In this document: positions 7,178 to 15,139 of the stretch, piece after piece | How positions within the stretch are numbered: position 1 is the first letter of the stretch | Layout: each line of letters opens with the position of its first letter | Source: Candidatus Sumerlaeota bacterium | GTDB lineage: Bacteria; Sumerlaeota; Sumerlaeia; JAFGJS01 | Assembly: GCA_016928995.1 (NCBI GenBank) | Contig: JAFGJS010000147.1 | Location: 1-26,865, forward strand | Length of the DNA: 26,865 bases | Direction: 5' to 3' | The notes under the pieces: generated by a model | Databases searched by the model: none | What the model saw: only the letters and a program-made list of their open reading frames with translations | What the model was told of the DNA's origin: nothing | Translations under genes and position numbers: made by a program

Positions 7178-8278
7178 TTATTGTTTTAGCAATACCTTGT
7201 CATCGCCAGCGTGCTTAAATTGAATTACCTCCTTTCCTTGCGATTTTTTTATAATGATACCCGCAACACTAACGATGCATATTTTTTCATCATTATACTT
7301 TGATTTTACATAAATTTTTATAACATCGTTCACTAGACCAGCCTCAACGGGCAATAATGAAATCTCTATAGTATGAGCATCTTTGCTGATCGTTGCCTCT
7401 GTTGCTTCAAATGCATGTGGTATCTCATAGTCTCTGATCCCAAACCTATTTGACTCATCAGAGTTTTTTAATTCTAATGATACAACAATTTCTTCACCAA
7501 CAGATACAACACCAAAATCTATTCGCTCTGGTTCTATCTTGACTCTATCTTCTATAATACCGCTAATCTGCATATTTCGATAAATTATAATATTTTCAAT
7601 ATTCTTCCCCCATAGAACCAGTGTGTCTTTGAATTTCCCTGATGGAATCATTTTCTTCTCGGTCAATACCATTTGATAAGCAGCTTCATTTTTGATTGGA
7701 TGAATTTCAATCTTCCAATACTGTGGCTCCTGCTCAATACCGATCTCCCATTTTGACTCTACGCCAATTTTCACTTCCTCTGAATATTGCCGACCTTCGA
7801 GCAGTTTTCCTAGCCTGATTTCCGATTCTTCTATATGCAATGGATCATACACTGTACCGCAAAATTCAATTTTTGCCTCATCCAAAATAATTCTAGCGCC
7901 ATCTTTATTAACGACTGGCCATGCGTATAGATGAAATTGTTTTGAAATCTCATCGATATGCGTCTTCTCAAAATTAATCACAGCTTTAAACATTGCTGAC
8001 CGTCCAGGCTGTATCTTCTGGCTATTCGGTGCAATATCAAAACAATTGCAGGATTGTTTGAAGCCGAGAATATACACCTCCCTTGAAGAACTGCTTAATG
8101 TGAGATTAAACTGAACCTCAAAGTGGTTCGTTTTTGGTGTTCTCCCAATATCAACCAACGGCGCCTTAACTTGAATACTATTACGATGATCTTCGACTGT
8201 ATTACATGCGCATTGCAGTATCGATATAACACAAATTACATATCTTAATGTTTTGCAGTGACATTTTTTTCTGCTCAC
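7178..8278 (-). CDS. Exported DUF1573-type protein, probable lipoprotein
   Basis: A 366-residue protein. After a basic start (SRKKCHCK) comes a hydrophobic segment ending in ILQCAC (Cys23/Cys25), a weak lipobox. Residues about 45-145 fit the DUF1573 / Ig-like pattern: strand-rich, with SCNC (Cys77, Cys79) and then an I-x-PG turn. A second domain (about 255-340) repeats the pattern (IDFGVVSVGEE, then LKNSD) without the Cys pair. DUF1573 genes are often found with small exported peptides and C39 proteases or redox proteins in Bacteroidota and PVC bacteria, but their role is unknown. I chose GTG 8278, four bases after the previous stop, with GGGGTGAG upstream; the frame continues upstream into the neighbour but without need. 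GC content drops sharply at this gene. Confidence 0.7.
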   Translation of the reverse strand: MSRKKCHCKTLRYVICVISILQCACNTVEDHRNSIQVKAPLVDIGRTPKTNHFEVQFNLTLSSSSREVYILGFKQSCNCFDIAPNSQKIQPGRSAMFKAVINFEKTHIDEISKQFHLYAWPVVNKDGARIILDEAKIEFCGTVYDPLHIEESEIRLGKLLEGRQYSEEVKIGVESKWEIGIEQEPQYWKIEIHPIKNEAAYQMVLTEKKMIPSGKFKDTLVLWGKNIENIIIYRNMQISGIIEDRVKIEPERIDFGVVSVGEEIVVSLELKNSDESNRFGIRDYEIPHAFEATEATISKDAHTIEISLLPVEAGLVNDVIKIYVKSKYNDEKICIVSVAGIIIKKSQGKEVIQFKHAGDDKVLLKQ

Positions 8279-8282
8279 TTTC

Positions 8283-8945
8283 TCACCCCGCGATGGTTGC
8301 CATGACGGTTTCGGACCAGGGGCCGGGTTCTTGACGGCTGTTGACCCAGCGGGCGGCCCACCAGGCGTTCTTGCCGGCGTCGGCAGTTTCAAATTGGTAC
8401 ATGTAAGGCGTGGCGGAGTCGTACGCCACGTATTGCATGGCGTTCACGTCCGGCGGGGCGTCGCCGCCGACAAAAACGTACAATTGAATTCCAGCCACGC
8501 CGTCGGGCTTTTTGCGGCTGTTCGGCGTGGCGGTGTCGGCGAAGCGGATCGTATGCGCCAGGCGCTCGCCGCTGTCGATCACCAGCACGGGGCGCGACGT
8601 GGGGACTCCGGCGCGGGTGCGCGTGCCGCTGTAAACCGGCAGTCCAGCCTCCTCGCGCATCGCATCGGTCATCGCGGGATTGCTCTGGCAGCGCTGGGAA
8701 TATTGCCGCAGCAGCGGTTCGTAGCCCTCGCGGCTGTTATCCTTGCCCTCGGTGGCGGCGCGGGCGGCGGTTTGCGCCGCGAGATGGCTGTCGTACGCCG
8801 CGTCCCAGGTTTGGCTTCCGTTTTGCAGCGCAAGCAATTCCGCCTCGTCAAAACCGAGCGTCGCTCCGTTGGTCTGGATGAAGGTGTTGAATTGCCCTTG
8901 CCAAAGATTAAACTCCGCGTCGGCGGCTGGGATGTAATCGGCCAT
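8283..8945 (-). CDS. Helical plus FN3-like protein, function unknown
   Basis: A 220-residue protein with no signal peptide. Residues about 3-95 are helical and rich in Ala and Gln (AAQTAARAATEGKD at about 66-79). After a linker, residues about 105-215 look like a single fibronectin-III-type domain, ending with WWAARWVNSRQEPGPWSETV. The layout (MADYIP... then an Ala-rich helix, then an FN3-like sheet) is one I associate with repeated hypothetical proteins in PVC-like genomes, but no function is known to me. Start ATG 8945 has GAGGAG eight bases upstream and is preferred over an ATG nine codons earlier. It is GC-rich, unlike the island that begins four bases after its stop. Confidence 0.7.
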   Translation of the reverse strand: MADYIPAADAEFNLWQGQFNTFIQTNGATLGFDEAELLALQNGSQTWDAAYDSHLAAQTAARAATEGKDNSREGYEPLLRQYSQRCQSNPAMTDAMREEAGLPVYSGTRTRAGVPTSRPVLVIDSGERLAHTIRFADTATPNSRKKPDGVAGIQLYVFVGGDAPPDVNAMQYVAYDSATPYMYQFETADAGKNAWWAARWVNSRQEPGPWSETVMATIAG

Positions 8946-8974
8946 GATCAAAACTCCTCGTGGTGGGATCAATG

Positions 8975-9014
8975 CTAAATTCGAAACTCGAAATCCGAAA
9001 CAAATCCTAAATTC
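8975..9014. repeat. Short degenerate CGAAA-type tandem repeat
   Basis: The run reads as repeats of a 6-8 base CGAAA(C/T) unit: TCGAAACT, CGAAATC, CGAAACAA, bracketed by CTAAATTC on both sides (8975-8982 and about 9007-9014). It lies just upstream of the 8945 start. Its role is unknown. Confidence 0.45.
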
Positions 9015-9076
9015 AAGGGCTCAAAACCGGTCCTTGAAATACCGCAACTGCGATTCTAGCGCCAAGTCCTAATGCC

Positions 9077-9370
9077 CGCGGAGATTGAATATTGCTCCTC
9101 CAAGACTGAATCCGAATGCCCCCGAAGTTCTTGCTTACGGCCAGGGAATCAGTCTCCAGGGTTAGCGGATGTTTCACTGGGATTATAGAACTTGCACTAA
9201 CCCTAGGGAATGGTTCCCTAAGGTTAGCCGAAATTTCCTTAACTCCAGTAGATAATTCTTTATCGTTAATAGGGAATTCCCTTTTGACAGCGCACGAATG
9301 ATTATGGTTAGCGGAAGATTCCCTGGGGTTGGTGAATGATCCCCGAAGCCTGATAAACGCCCGGATGACA
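9077..9370. repeat. Degenerate 21-nt tandem repeat array
   Basis: Units begin near GTTAGCGGA and end near TTCCCTGGG, 21 bases in all. Clear unit starts are 9161, 9223, 9265, 9307 and 9328; the steps are 62, 42, 42 and 21, that is, multiples of 21 with one base lost. Weaker units extend to both sides. Because 21 is a multiple of three, the minus strand reads as a seven-residue repeat like LTLGNHS, but there is no supported gene. Confidence 0.65.
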
Positions 9371-9520
9371 CAAGTGAAGCAGTTCTGTAACGTATCAGCG
9401 GAATTCCGGCGACCCGGAATCGGCGCGCCACAACTGGCCAAGCGGGGCGTTGAAACAGGCATTGCTTGAGCGGAAGGAAAAAACGAAGGCAAACCCAACA
9501 GGAAACCGTTATTATTATCA

Positions 9521-9547
9521 AGAGAGAGAGAGAGAGAGAGAGAGAGA
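9521..9547. repeat. (AG)n dinucleotide microsatellite
   Basis: An uninterrupted AG run of 27 bases lies in the non-coding region about 330 bases upstream of queF. Such tracts can vary in length by slippage. No gene or promoter spacing visibly depends on it. Confidence 0.85.
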
Positions 9548-9877
9548 AGCAAAAATGATGCCGTTGGAATTCATGCCGCGTTCCCATCTCATTCAGCGGT
9601 GGATTATACCATTCCGGTCGGTTATTCGAACTATCTCCATTCTTCCTTTTCAAGTCAAGGGAATACTTGAATGTTTTTGAAGCATCTCAAGTTTCTTCCA
9701 AAAATGGGCTGGCGCCGCTTTGTCTTTTCAACGCTTAGGGAAAGATGTTCTCAGTACGATACGATCTGATAAAATCAAGATACGCCCTTTTCCTGACTGG
9801 ACTCCTTTTATAGTTGCATCTCGCGGCGTTTCAGTTAGCGTGATAGATCATTATGCATGCATCAAGGAGCGTTGCCG

Positions 9878-10273
9878 ATGGACTTTGAGGCGCAGGACAA
9901 GAAGCTGCCCTTTGACGGGCCGGATAAGATCGACGTGGCCGTGCTGGAGACGTTCGATTATGAGTACGCGGGCAAGGACGCCGAGATTGAAATTCAGACG
10001 GACGAGTTCACCTCGGTTTGTCCGTACTCCGGGCTGCCGGATTTCGCGTCGATTGTGATTTCCTATGTTCCGGATCAGAAGTGCATCGAATTGCGCTCGC
10101 TGAAATATTATCTACTGTCGTATCGCAACGTGGGTATTTTTTATGAGCATCTGGTGAATCGCATGCTGGACGATCTTGCGCAGTGCTGCCAGCCGAACAC
10201 GATGACGATTCGCGGCGAGTTCACGATTCGCGGCGGGTTACAGAGCGTCATCACCGCCAGCTATCCCCGATAA
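9878..10273 (+). CDS. queF: NADPH-dependent 7-cyano-7-deazaguanine reductase (preQ0 to preQ1)
   Basis: A 131-residue, single-domain (type I, YkvM-like) QueF that reduces the nitrile preQ0 to preQ1 in queuosine biosynthesis in the cytoplasm. The nucleophile is Cys48 in SVCPYSGLPDF, the general acid is Asp55 seven residues later, and Glu90 lies 42 residues after the Cys, the same spacing as in the Bacillus enzyme. The QueF motif for NADPH binding is E71-L-R-S-L-K-Y-Y. ATG 9878 has AAGGAG eight bases upstream; the ATG seven codons earlier lacks this. No other queuosine gene is nearby, and no preQ1 riboswitch is visible upstream. The next gene starts 10 bases after its stop, so it leads a short operon. 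Confidence 0.93.
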   Translation: MDFEAQDKKLPFDGPDKIDVAVLETFDYEYAGKDAEIEIQTDEFTSVCPYSGLPDFASIVISYVPDQKCIELRSLKYYLLSYRNVGIFYEHLVNRMLDDLAQCCQPNTMTIRGEFTIRGGLQSVITASYPR

Positions 10274-10283
10274 GGAAATCGCG

Positions 10284-11384
10284 ATGAGCACAACACCATT
10301 AAGCCCGGACATCGCCGGCCGGATCCAGACGCTGCGAAAAAAACTGAAGGACGGCAAACTGGACGGCATGCTGATTGTGGATCGATTCAACACGCGCTAC
10401 ATCTCCGGTTTTGCCGGCACGGCGTCGCAGATACTGATTCTGCGCGAATCGGCGCATTTTATCACGGATGCGCGCTACACGCAGCGCGCCCAGACCGGGC
10501 AAAGCGCGAATTTTGAGGTGCATGAAAGCCGTCAGGGCGCCGCGGCGAAACTGCTCCGCAAACTGCTGCGGAAATCCGGCGCGAAAAAAATCGCGTTCGA
10601 GGGTGAAATTTCTTTCGGCCAATACCACGATTACGCCGAGGCGTTTGCTGGCGTGAAACTCGTCGAACAATCCGCGATGTTGCAAAAAATGCGCTGGCTC
10701 AAGGACGCCTATGAAATCGACGCGATCCGCCGCGCCTGCAAGATCACCGACGCTGTCTTTTCCCGGCTGGTCACGGAGCTGAAGGCGGGAATCTCCGAGC
10801 GTGAAATTTATAACCGGATCAATTTTCTCGGAACCGACCTGGGCGCGGAAGGCCCTTCGTTTCCGGCCATCATCGCCAGCGGACCGAATTCCTCGAAGCC
10901 GCACTACGTGCCGGGCGACCGGCGGCTGGAGGCCGGCGACTTCCTCACCATCGACATGGGCGTTAGTGTGCGCGGCTATTGCAGCGATATGACGCGCACG
11001 GTAGTGATCGGCAAGGCGAGCGATGAGCAACGCCGCGTGTATGAGTGTGTGCGCAAGGCCGAGGATTGCGCCTTCAAGGCGCTCGCCGTGGACAAGCGCG
11101 GCCAGGAGATCGATGAGGAGGCGCGGCGCGTCCTGCGCACACAAAACCTGGAGGATCGTTACCCGCACGGTCTGGGTCACGGCGTGGGATTGGAGATTCA
11201 TGAGAATCCCTACATGAATAAAACTTGCTCCACGAAACTCAAGGCTGGCATGATCATAACCGTGGAGCCGGGCGTTTACATCCCCGGCTGGGGCGGCGTG
11301 CGCGTCGAGGACACGGCGCTGCTCACCGAAAACGGACCGGAGCGGCTCACTGAATCAACCCGCGAGTTGGTTGAGATTGGTTGA
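10284..11384 (+). CDS. M24B metallopeptidase (Xaa-Pro aminopeptidase/dipeptidase type)
   Basis: A 366-residue cytoplasmic peptidase of the pita-bread fold. Residues about 10-135 are the creatinase-like N-terminal domain; about 145-360 are the catalytic domain. The five metal ligands are in place: Asp224 (TIDMG), Asp235 (CSDMT), His299 (GLGHGVG), Glu328 (TVEPGVY) and Glu342 (RVEDT); His207 and His306 are the usual active-site histidines. It should remove N-terminal residues ahead of proline or split Xaa-Pro dipeptides. Its length matches the short PepQ/YpdF-like enzymes, and which of these it is cannot be told. The start has AAGGAA about seven bases upstream. It lies between queF and a sugar phosphorylase with tiny gaps, so co-transcription is likely. 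Confidence 0.9.
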   Translation: MSTTPLSPDIAGRIQTLRKKLKDGKLDGMLIVDRFNTRYISGFAGTASQILILRESAHFITDARYTQRAQTGQSANFEVHESRQGAAAKLLRKLLRKSGAKKIAFEGEISFGQYHDYAEAFAGVKLVEQSAMLQKMRWLKDAYEIDAIRRACKITDAVFSRLVTELKAGISEREIYNRINFLGTDLGAEGPSFPAIIASGPNSSKPHYVPGDRRLEAGDFLTIDMGVSVRGYCSDMTRTVVIGKASDEQRRVYECVRKAEDCAFKALAVDKRGQEIDEEARRVLRTQNLEDRYPHGLGHGVGLEIHENPYMNKTCSTKLKAGMIITVEPGVYIPGWGGVRVEDTALLTENGPERLTESTRELVEIG

Positions 11385-11390
11385 TGCGTC

Positions 11391-13112
11391 ATGACTGGCG
11401 AGACGAGCGGCCAGGCGAAAAAAATTCTCGATCTCTTCGCCGTGATGTACGGCGCGGATCAAGCGGACGCATGCGCGAAACGCTTTGACGCGCTGCTGCA
11501 AAAGTATTCCCATCTGCGCGATCAAACCGGCGGGCGCCGCTGGGACGAGGGCGACGCGCTGCTGATCACATACAGCGACATGGCACGGCGCGATGGCGAG
11601 GCGCCGTTGCGCACGCTGAAGCGATTCGCCGATGAGCGGCTGCAGGGCGCGATTCGCGCGATCCACATCCTGCCTTTTTTTCCTTATTCCTCCGACGACG
11701 GCTTTTCCGTCATCGACTACCGGCAAGTGAATCCGGCGTTCGGCGAGTGGAGCGACGTGGAGGCGGTCAACGAAAATTTCGACCTGATGTTCGACCTTGT
11801 GTTGAACCATTGTTCGGCGCAGGGCGAATGGTTTCAGAATTACCTGCAAGGGCGCGAGCCGGGACTTGGTTTTTTCATCGAGGCCTCGCCGGACGGTGAT
11901 TGGTCCAGGGTTGTGCGTCCGCGCAGTCTGCCGCTGTTCACTGAGGCGCAGACTTCGCGCGGACCGCGCCACGTTTGGACGACCTTCAGCGCGGATCAGG
12001 TGGACCTGAATTTCGCCAATCCGGACGTGCTGTTTGAGCTGTTTGACATCCTGTTGTCGTATCTGGAGCGCGGCGCGCGCATCATCCGGCTTGACGCCAT
12101 CGCGTTCCTTTGGAAGGAAGCCGGAACTTCCTGTCTCCATCTGCCGCAGACGCATGCGGCGGTGAAGCTGATGCGCGCGGCGTTCGACGCGGTCGCGCCT
12201 GGACGGCTGCTGCTAACCGAGACGAACGTGCCGCATCGGGAGAACGTGAGCTACTTCGGAAACGGCGACGAGGCGCACGTGGTGTATCAATTCAGCCTGG
12301 CGCCGTTGATCCTACTGGCGATGTTGAAAGGCGACGCGACGCTGCTCACGCAATGGGCGCGCGACCTGGAGCCGCCGCGCGAGGGTTGCGCGTATCTGAA
12401 CTTCACGGCGTCGCATGACGGCGTGGGCGTGCGGCCGTTGGAGGGCATCGCGCCGCGCGAGGAAGTCGATTGGCTCGTTCAGCAGATCGAACGGCGCGAC
12501 GGGCGCATCAACACCAAGCGCAATCCCGATGGCACGGACAGTCCGTATGAACTCTGCTGCACGTGGTTTTCGGCGGTGCGCGATCCTGATGCGCCGGATG
12601 CTGTGAACATCGAGCGTTTCCTGACCAGCCAGGCGATCATGCTGGCGATGCAGGGCATCCCGGCGATCTACTTCCATAGTTTGATGGGCGCGGAAAACGA
12701 CTACGACGGCCTGGCGCGGACGCAACAAAATCGCACGCTCAATCGCATGAAATGGAATGAGCCGGAATTGCTTGCGGCGCTCGACACGGCCGGCAATCCG
12801 CGCGGAGAGATTTTCCGGCGTTATACGGAGCTGCTGCGCATCCGCGCCAAGCAACCGGCCTTCCATCCTGACGCACGACAGGAGATTCTCGAAACCGGTC
12901 CGCGCCTCTTCGCTGTGCTGCGGCGACCGGATGAACAAGCGATTCTCGCCGTGCATAACGTCAGCGCGGAAGATCAGGTGATTGAACTGCCGATTGGGTT
13001 CGCAGGTGATTGGACGGATTTATTCACTGGTGAATCACTCGCGCTTGGCGCTCAAGCGAGCATCCCCGCGCATCAATTTCAGTGGTTTGCCGCAAAGACG
13101 CGCTCGAGTTAA
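11391..13112 (+). CDS. GH13 subfamily 18 sugar phosphorylase (sucrose/glucosylglycerate phosphorylase-like)
   Basis: A 573-residue (alpha/beta)8-barrel enzyme. Early barrel residues HILPFFPYSSDDGFSV and DYRQVNPAFG are typical of sucrose phosphorylase relatives. The nucleophile is Asp235 (IIRLDAIAFLWK), the acid/base is Glu277 (LLTETNVPH) and the stabiliser is Asp343 (ASHDGVG). LPQTH after the nucleophile is shared with this subfamily. Enzymes of the group use phosphate to split alpha-glucosides to glucose 1-phosphate, with sucrose, sucrose 6-phosphate or glucosylglycerate as substrates; the sequence alone does not tell me which. It is cytoplasmic and starts six bases after the M24 stop with only a weak ribosome site, suggesting coupling. 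No sugar transporter is nearby. Confidence 0.85.
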   Translation: MTGETSGQAKKILDLFAVMYGADQADACAKRFDALLQKYSHLRDQTGGRRWDEGDALLITYSDMARRDGEAPLRTLKRFADERLQGAIRAIHILPFFPYSSDDGFSVIDYRQVNPAFGEWSDVEAVNENFDLMFDLVLNHCSAQGEWFQNYLQGREPGLGFFIEASPDGDWSRVVRPRSLPLFTEAQTSRGPRHVWTTFSADQVDLNFANPDVLFELFDILLSYLERGARIIRLDAIAFLWKEAGTSCLHLPQTHAAVKLMRAAFDAVAPGRLLLTETNVPHRENVSYFGNGDEAHVVYQFSLAPLILLAMLKGDATLLTQWARDLEPPREGCAYLNFTASHDGVGVRPLEGIAPREEVDWLVQQIERRDGRINTKRNPDGTDSPYELCCTWFSAVRDPDAPDAVNIERFLTSQAIMLAMQGIPAIYFHSLMGAENDYDGLARTQQNRTLNRMKWNEPELLAALDTAGNPRGEIFRRYTELLRIRAKQPAFHPDARQEILETGPRLFAVLRRPDEQAILAVHNVSAEDQVIELPIGFAGDWTDLFTGESLALGAQASIPAHQFQWFAAKTRSS

Positions 13113-13131
13113 TGCGGGAAGACAACACAGC

Positions 13132-14184
13132 ATGAAAAGCAAACATCGACATTCATTTCTGAGTATAAAAATTTTTCTGTTTTTTACAATGGGGTTCATC
13201 GCCCCGTTGCAGCTCAATGCCGCCGAATTGGAAAAAAATATGCCTTACTACGATACGATAACGACTCGCACGCGCGTGATCATCGACAATGACTTTGGGG
13301 GCGATCCGGATGGATTGTTTCAACTGGCGCATCATCTGCTTTCGCCAACCACGGAAGTGCGAGGGATCATCGGATCGAAACATTATGAAAATGGTTTTTA
13401 CGGTTATCCCGGCACAGCGGCGCATGCCTGCGCGATGGCGACGGACCTTTTAACGGCCATGCAATTGGAGACTCAGGTCGCCGTTTATGAAGGCGCCAAT
13501 TCCAGTTTGAAGGATGACAAAACACCCGTTGTCTCCGCTGGGGCGGAATTCATCGTTCAAGAGGCGATGCGGGACGACGCCAAACTGCCTTTGTATGTCG
13601 TCTGCGGCGCCGGTTTGACCAACATCGCCAGCGCCTGGTTGATGGAGCCGAAAATCGCTGGGCGCATTCGATTGGTTTGGATCGGCGGACCGGAATATGA
13701 GGGGCTGGCGTTTCCGCCTCCGGGCGGGATGACTCCTGAATACAACCTGGGCATCGATCTTAAGGCTGGACAGGTGGTTTTCAATCACAGCGATATTCCG
13801 CTGTGGCAAATCCCACGCGACGCCTACCGGCAAGCGCTGGCGTCATACTCGGAATTGCTGTGTCGAGTCAAAGACAAGGGCGCCCTGGGGAAATTCCTGA
13901 TGGAGCGGCTGGACGACTTAATGCAAAGAGCCAACCGTTCGTTGGGCGAAGCATACGTATTGGGCGATAGTCCGTTAGTGCTGTTGACCGCGCTGCAATC
14001 GTCGTGGGAACCGGATCCTTCCTCCAGCAGATATGTCATCATGCCCGCTCCTCGAATCGATGATGCAGGTTTGTACGATGCGAATCCGGATGGAAGAAAA
14101 ATTCGCATTTATACGGAGCTGGACGTCCGTCTCATGTTTGAAGATTTTTACGCAAAAATTGCTTTATTCAACGTTGATGAATAA
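13132..14184 (+). CDS. Secreted nucleoside hydrolase-like protein
   Basis: A 350-residue protein with a signal peptide (about 1-30, ending LQLNAAE). The Ca-binding N-terminal motif of inosine-uridine nucleoside hydrolases appears as IIDNDFGGDPDG (Asp52, Asp54, Asp58, Asp60), a variant of DTDPGxDD in which the second Asp pair is split by Pro. Further family marks are VVCGAGLTNIASAW, VWIGGP and PEYNLGIDLKA, where the usual C-terminal metal site lies. Such enzymes split the N-glycosidic bond of nucleosides; the export signal suggests nucleoside or related glycoside salvage in the periplasm. The start ATG 13132 lies 19 bases after the phosphorylase stop, with GGGAAG upstream, so it may be the last gene of the queF operon. 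Confidence 0.8.
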   Translation: MKSKHRHSFLSIKIFLFFTMGFIAPLQLNAAELEKNMPYYDTITTRTRVIIDNDFGGDPDGLFQLAHHLLSPTTEVRGIIGSKHYENGFYGYPGTAAHACAMATDLLTAMQLETQVAVYEGANSSLKDDKTPVVSAGAEFIVQEAMRDDAKLPLYVVCGAGLTNIASAWLMEPKIAGRIRLVWIGGPEYEGLAFPPPGGMTPEYNLGIDLKAGQVVFNHSDIPLWQIPRDAYRQALASYSELLCRVKDKGALGKFLMERLDDLMQRANRSLGEAYVLGDSPLVLLTALQSSWEPDPSSSRYVIMPAPRIDDAGLYDANPDGRKIRIYTELDVRLMFEDFYAKIALFNVDE

Positions 14185-14197
14185 AGCAATCTTTGCG
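14151..14197. terminator. Long hairpin between convergent genes
   Basis: Thirteen perfect pairs (ATTGCTTTATTCA with TGAATAAAGCAAT) extend after one mismatch by six more (CGCAAA with TTTGCG), around a 7-base loop. It includes the stop codon of the nucleoside hydrolase gene and lies 24 bases from the end of the convergent lipoprotein gene. It probably ends transcription in both directions. Confidence 0.6.
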
Positions 14198-14220
14198 GGC
14201 TCATTTTTGATAGCGCTACG

Positions 14221-15105
14221 TCAAGGGTTGCGCTGGAAGGCGTTTATTATATCCGCCTCCATTCTTTTCACTGTGGGGTCTTCTGCGCCTAGGATATTTT
14301 TCTTAATCATGTAGGCTTGTTTGGCGTATTCAAAGGCTTGATCGCGTCTGCCCGCTTGCAGCATTTTTAAGGCTATCATGGTGTATTGTTCCGCTTTGCT
14401 TAATTGCTCGATGTTTTCCGGATTATAGGCGGAGTAGGGCATGCCGACGATCGGTTCGAACATGCTGAGCGCGCCAACAGTGGCTTTATGGTCCTCGCCG
14501 AGATTGGATTTCCGTATTTTGATCGCTTTGTCCATTAGCGGGGCCGCCGATAGCGGCATCCCTTGCTCCTGGAGTTGCTTGGCTTCATTCACAAGTATTT
14601 GCGATTGAATGATGATTTGTTTTTCCCAGATTTTCGGGTAGCGTAGTTTTTGCGCTCGAGCACAATCGTCGGATAAGGCGATCGGAACCATCGGCTCTTG
14701 CGGATGTATGGTCGTATCGCCGATTTTGGCTCGCGCTTGATCAACGATTTTTTCCGCGGCCAATCGTCCGCCCAATTGCTTGACCATTTTATGCACAGTG
14801 TTCAGGTCAATATTGTATTTTTTATGGGATCTTGTATCTTCCAGTTCCATGGTTTTGTCGCTGGTGAACCAGACCTGGATGTTCTCGTCGTATAGACGGA
14901 TCTCATCATCCACCCAGTTGAAAGCGCCGGAGCGAGTGGAATGGTGCTGGAATAACCAGCGACGGTCATCTTCCGAAAGATCAATATATGGATGTGTCGT
15001 TGCGGCTTGTTTGTAGCTGATCTCCTTGCTGCAACCTGTCAGGGCTAAAAAAATGAGACCGATGAAAATCCCTTGTAAAGTTTGAGCGTTGCGGCATTTT
15101 ACCAT
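14221..15105 (-). CDS. TPR-like lipoprotein
   Basis: A 294-residue protein with a lipoprotein signal (LIFLALTGC; Cys25 is the predicted lipidated residue). The C-terminal half carries TPR-type helical repeats of the kind with AIKIRKSNLGEDHKATVGALS (about 195-215) and AYMIKKNILGAEDPTVKRM (about 263-281), spaced by KAEQYTMIALKMLQAGRRDQAFEYA. The middle is unassigned and not like known enzymes. It is probably attached to the inner or outer membrane and serves protein-protein contact. The start is well supported by GAGGAA eight bases upstream. It is a monocistronic minus-strand gene between the convergent hairpin and ispH. Confidence 0.75.
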   Translation of the reverse strand: MVKCRNAQTLQGIFIGLIFLALTGCSKEISYKQAATTHPYIDLSEDDRRWLFQHHSTRSGAFNWVDDEIRLYDENIQVWFTSDKTMELEDTRSHKKYNIDLNTVHKMVKQLGGRLAAEKIVDQARAKIGDTTIHPQEPMVPIALSDDCARAQKLRYPKIWEKQIIIQSQILVNEAKQLQEQGMPLSAAPLMDKAIKIRKSNLGEDHKATVGALSMFEPIVGMPYSAYNPENIEQLSKAEQYTMIALKMLQAGRRDQAFEYAKQAYMIKKNILGAEDPTVKRMEADIINAFQRNP

Positions 15106-15139
15106 TGAGCTGATTCCTCATTAAGGTTTCGGAATATCT

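Larger units (their letters stand above)
8946..9877. other. 932-base non-coding, repeat-rich region
   Basis: No convincing gene is seen between the divergent starts at 8945 and 9878. The region holds a short CGAAA-type repeat, a degenerate 21-nt tandem array, an inverted repeat with ATTCCGG arms (9403-9420), a (GA)n tract and about 300 bases upstream of queF in which I see no clear promoter or preQ1 riboswitch. Open frames here are low-complexity or lack ribosome sites. Confidence 0.6.

Noticed and set aside
9077-9370. CRISPR array
   Set aside because: The 21-nt units adjoin without spacers and are strongly diverged; no cas gene is near.
9013-9552. Minus-strand protein with an LSLSLS start and heptad repeat
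   Set aside because: The start is the GA microsatellite read in reverse and the rest is the tandem array; no ribosome site or known fold.
9700-9877. preQ1 riboswitch ahead of queF
   Set aside because: No pseudoknot-forming C-rich and A-rich signature was found in the leader.
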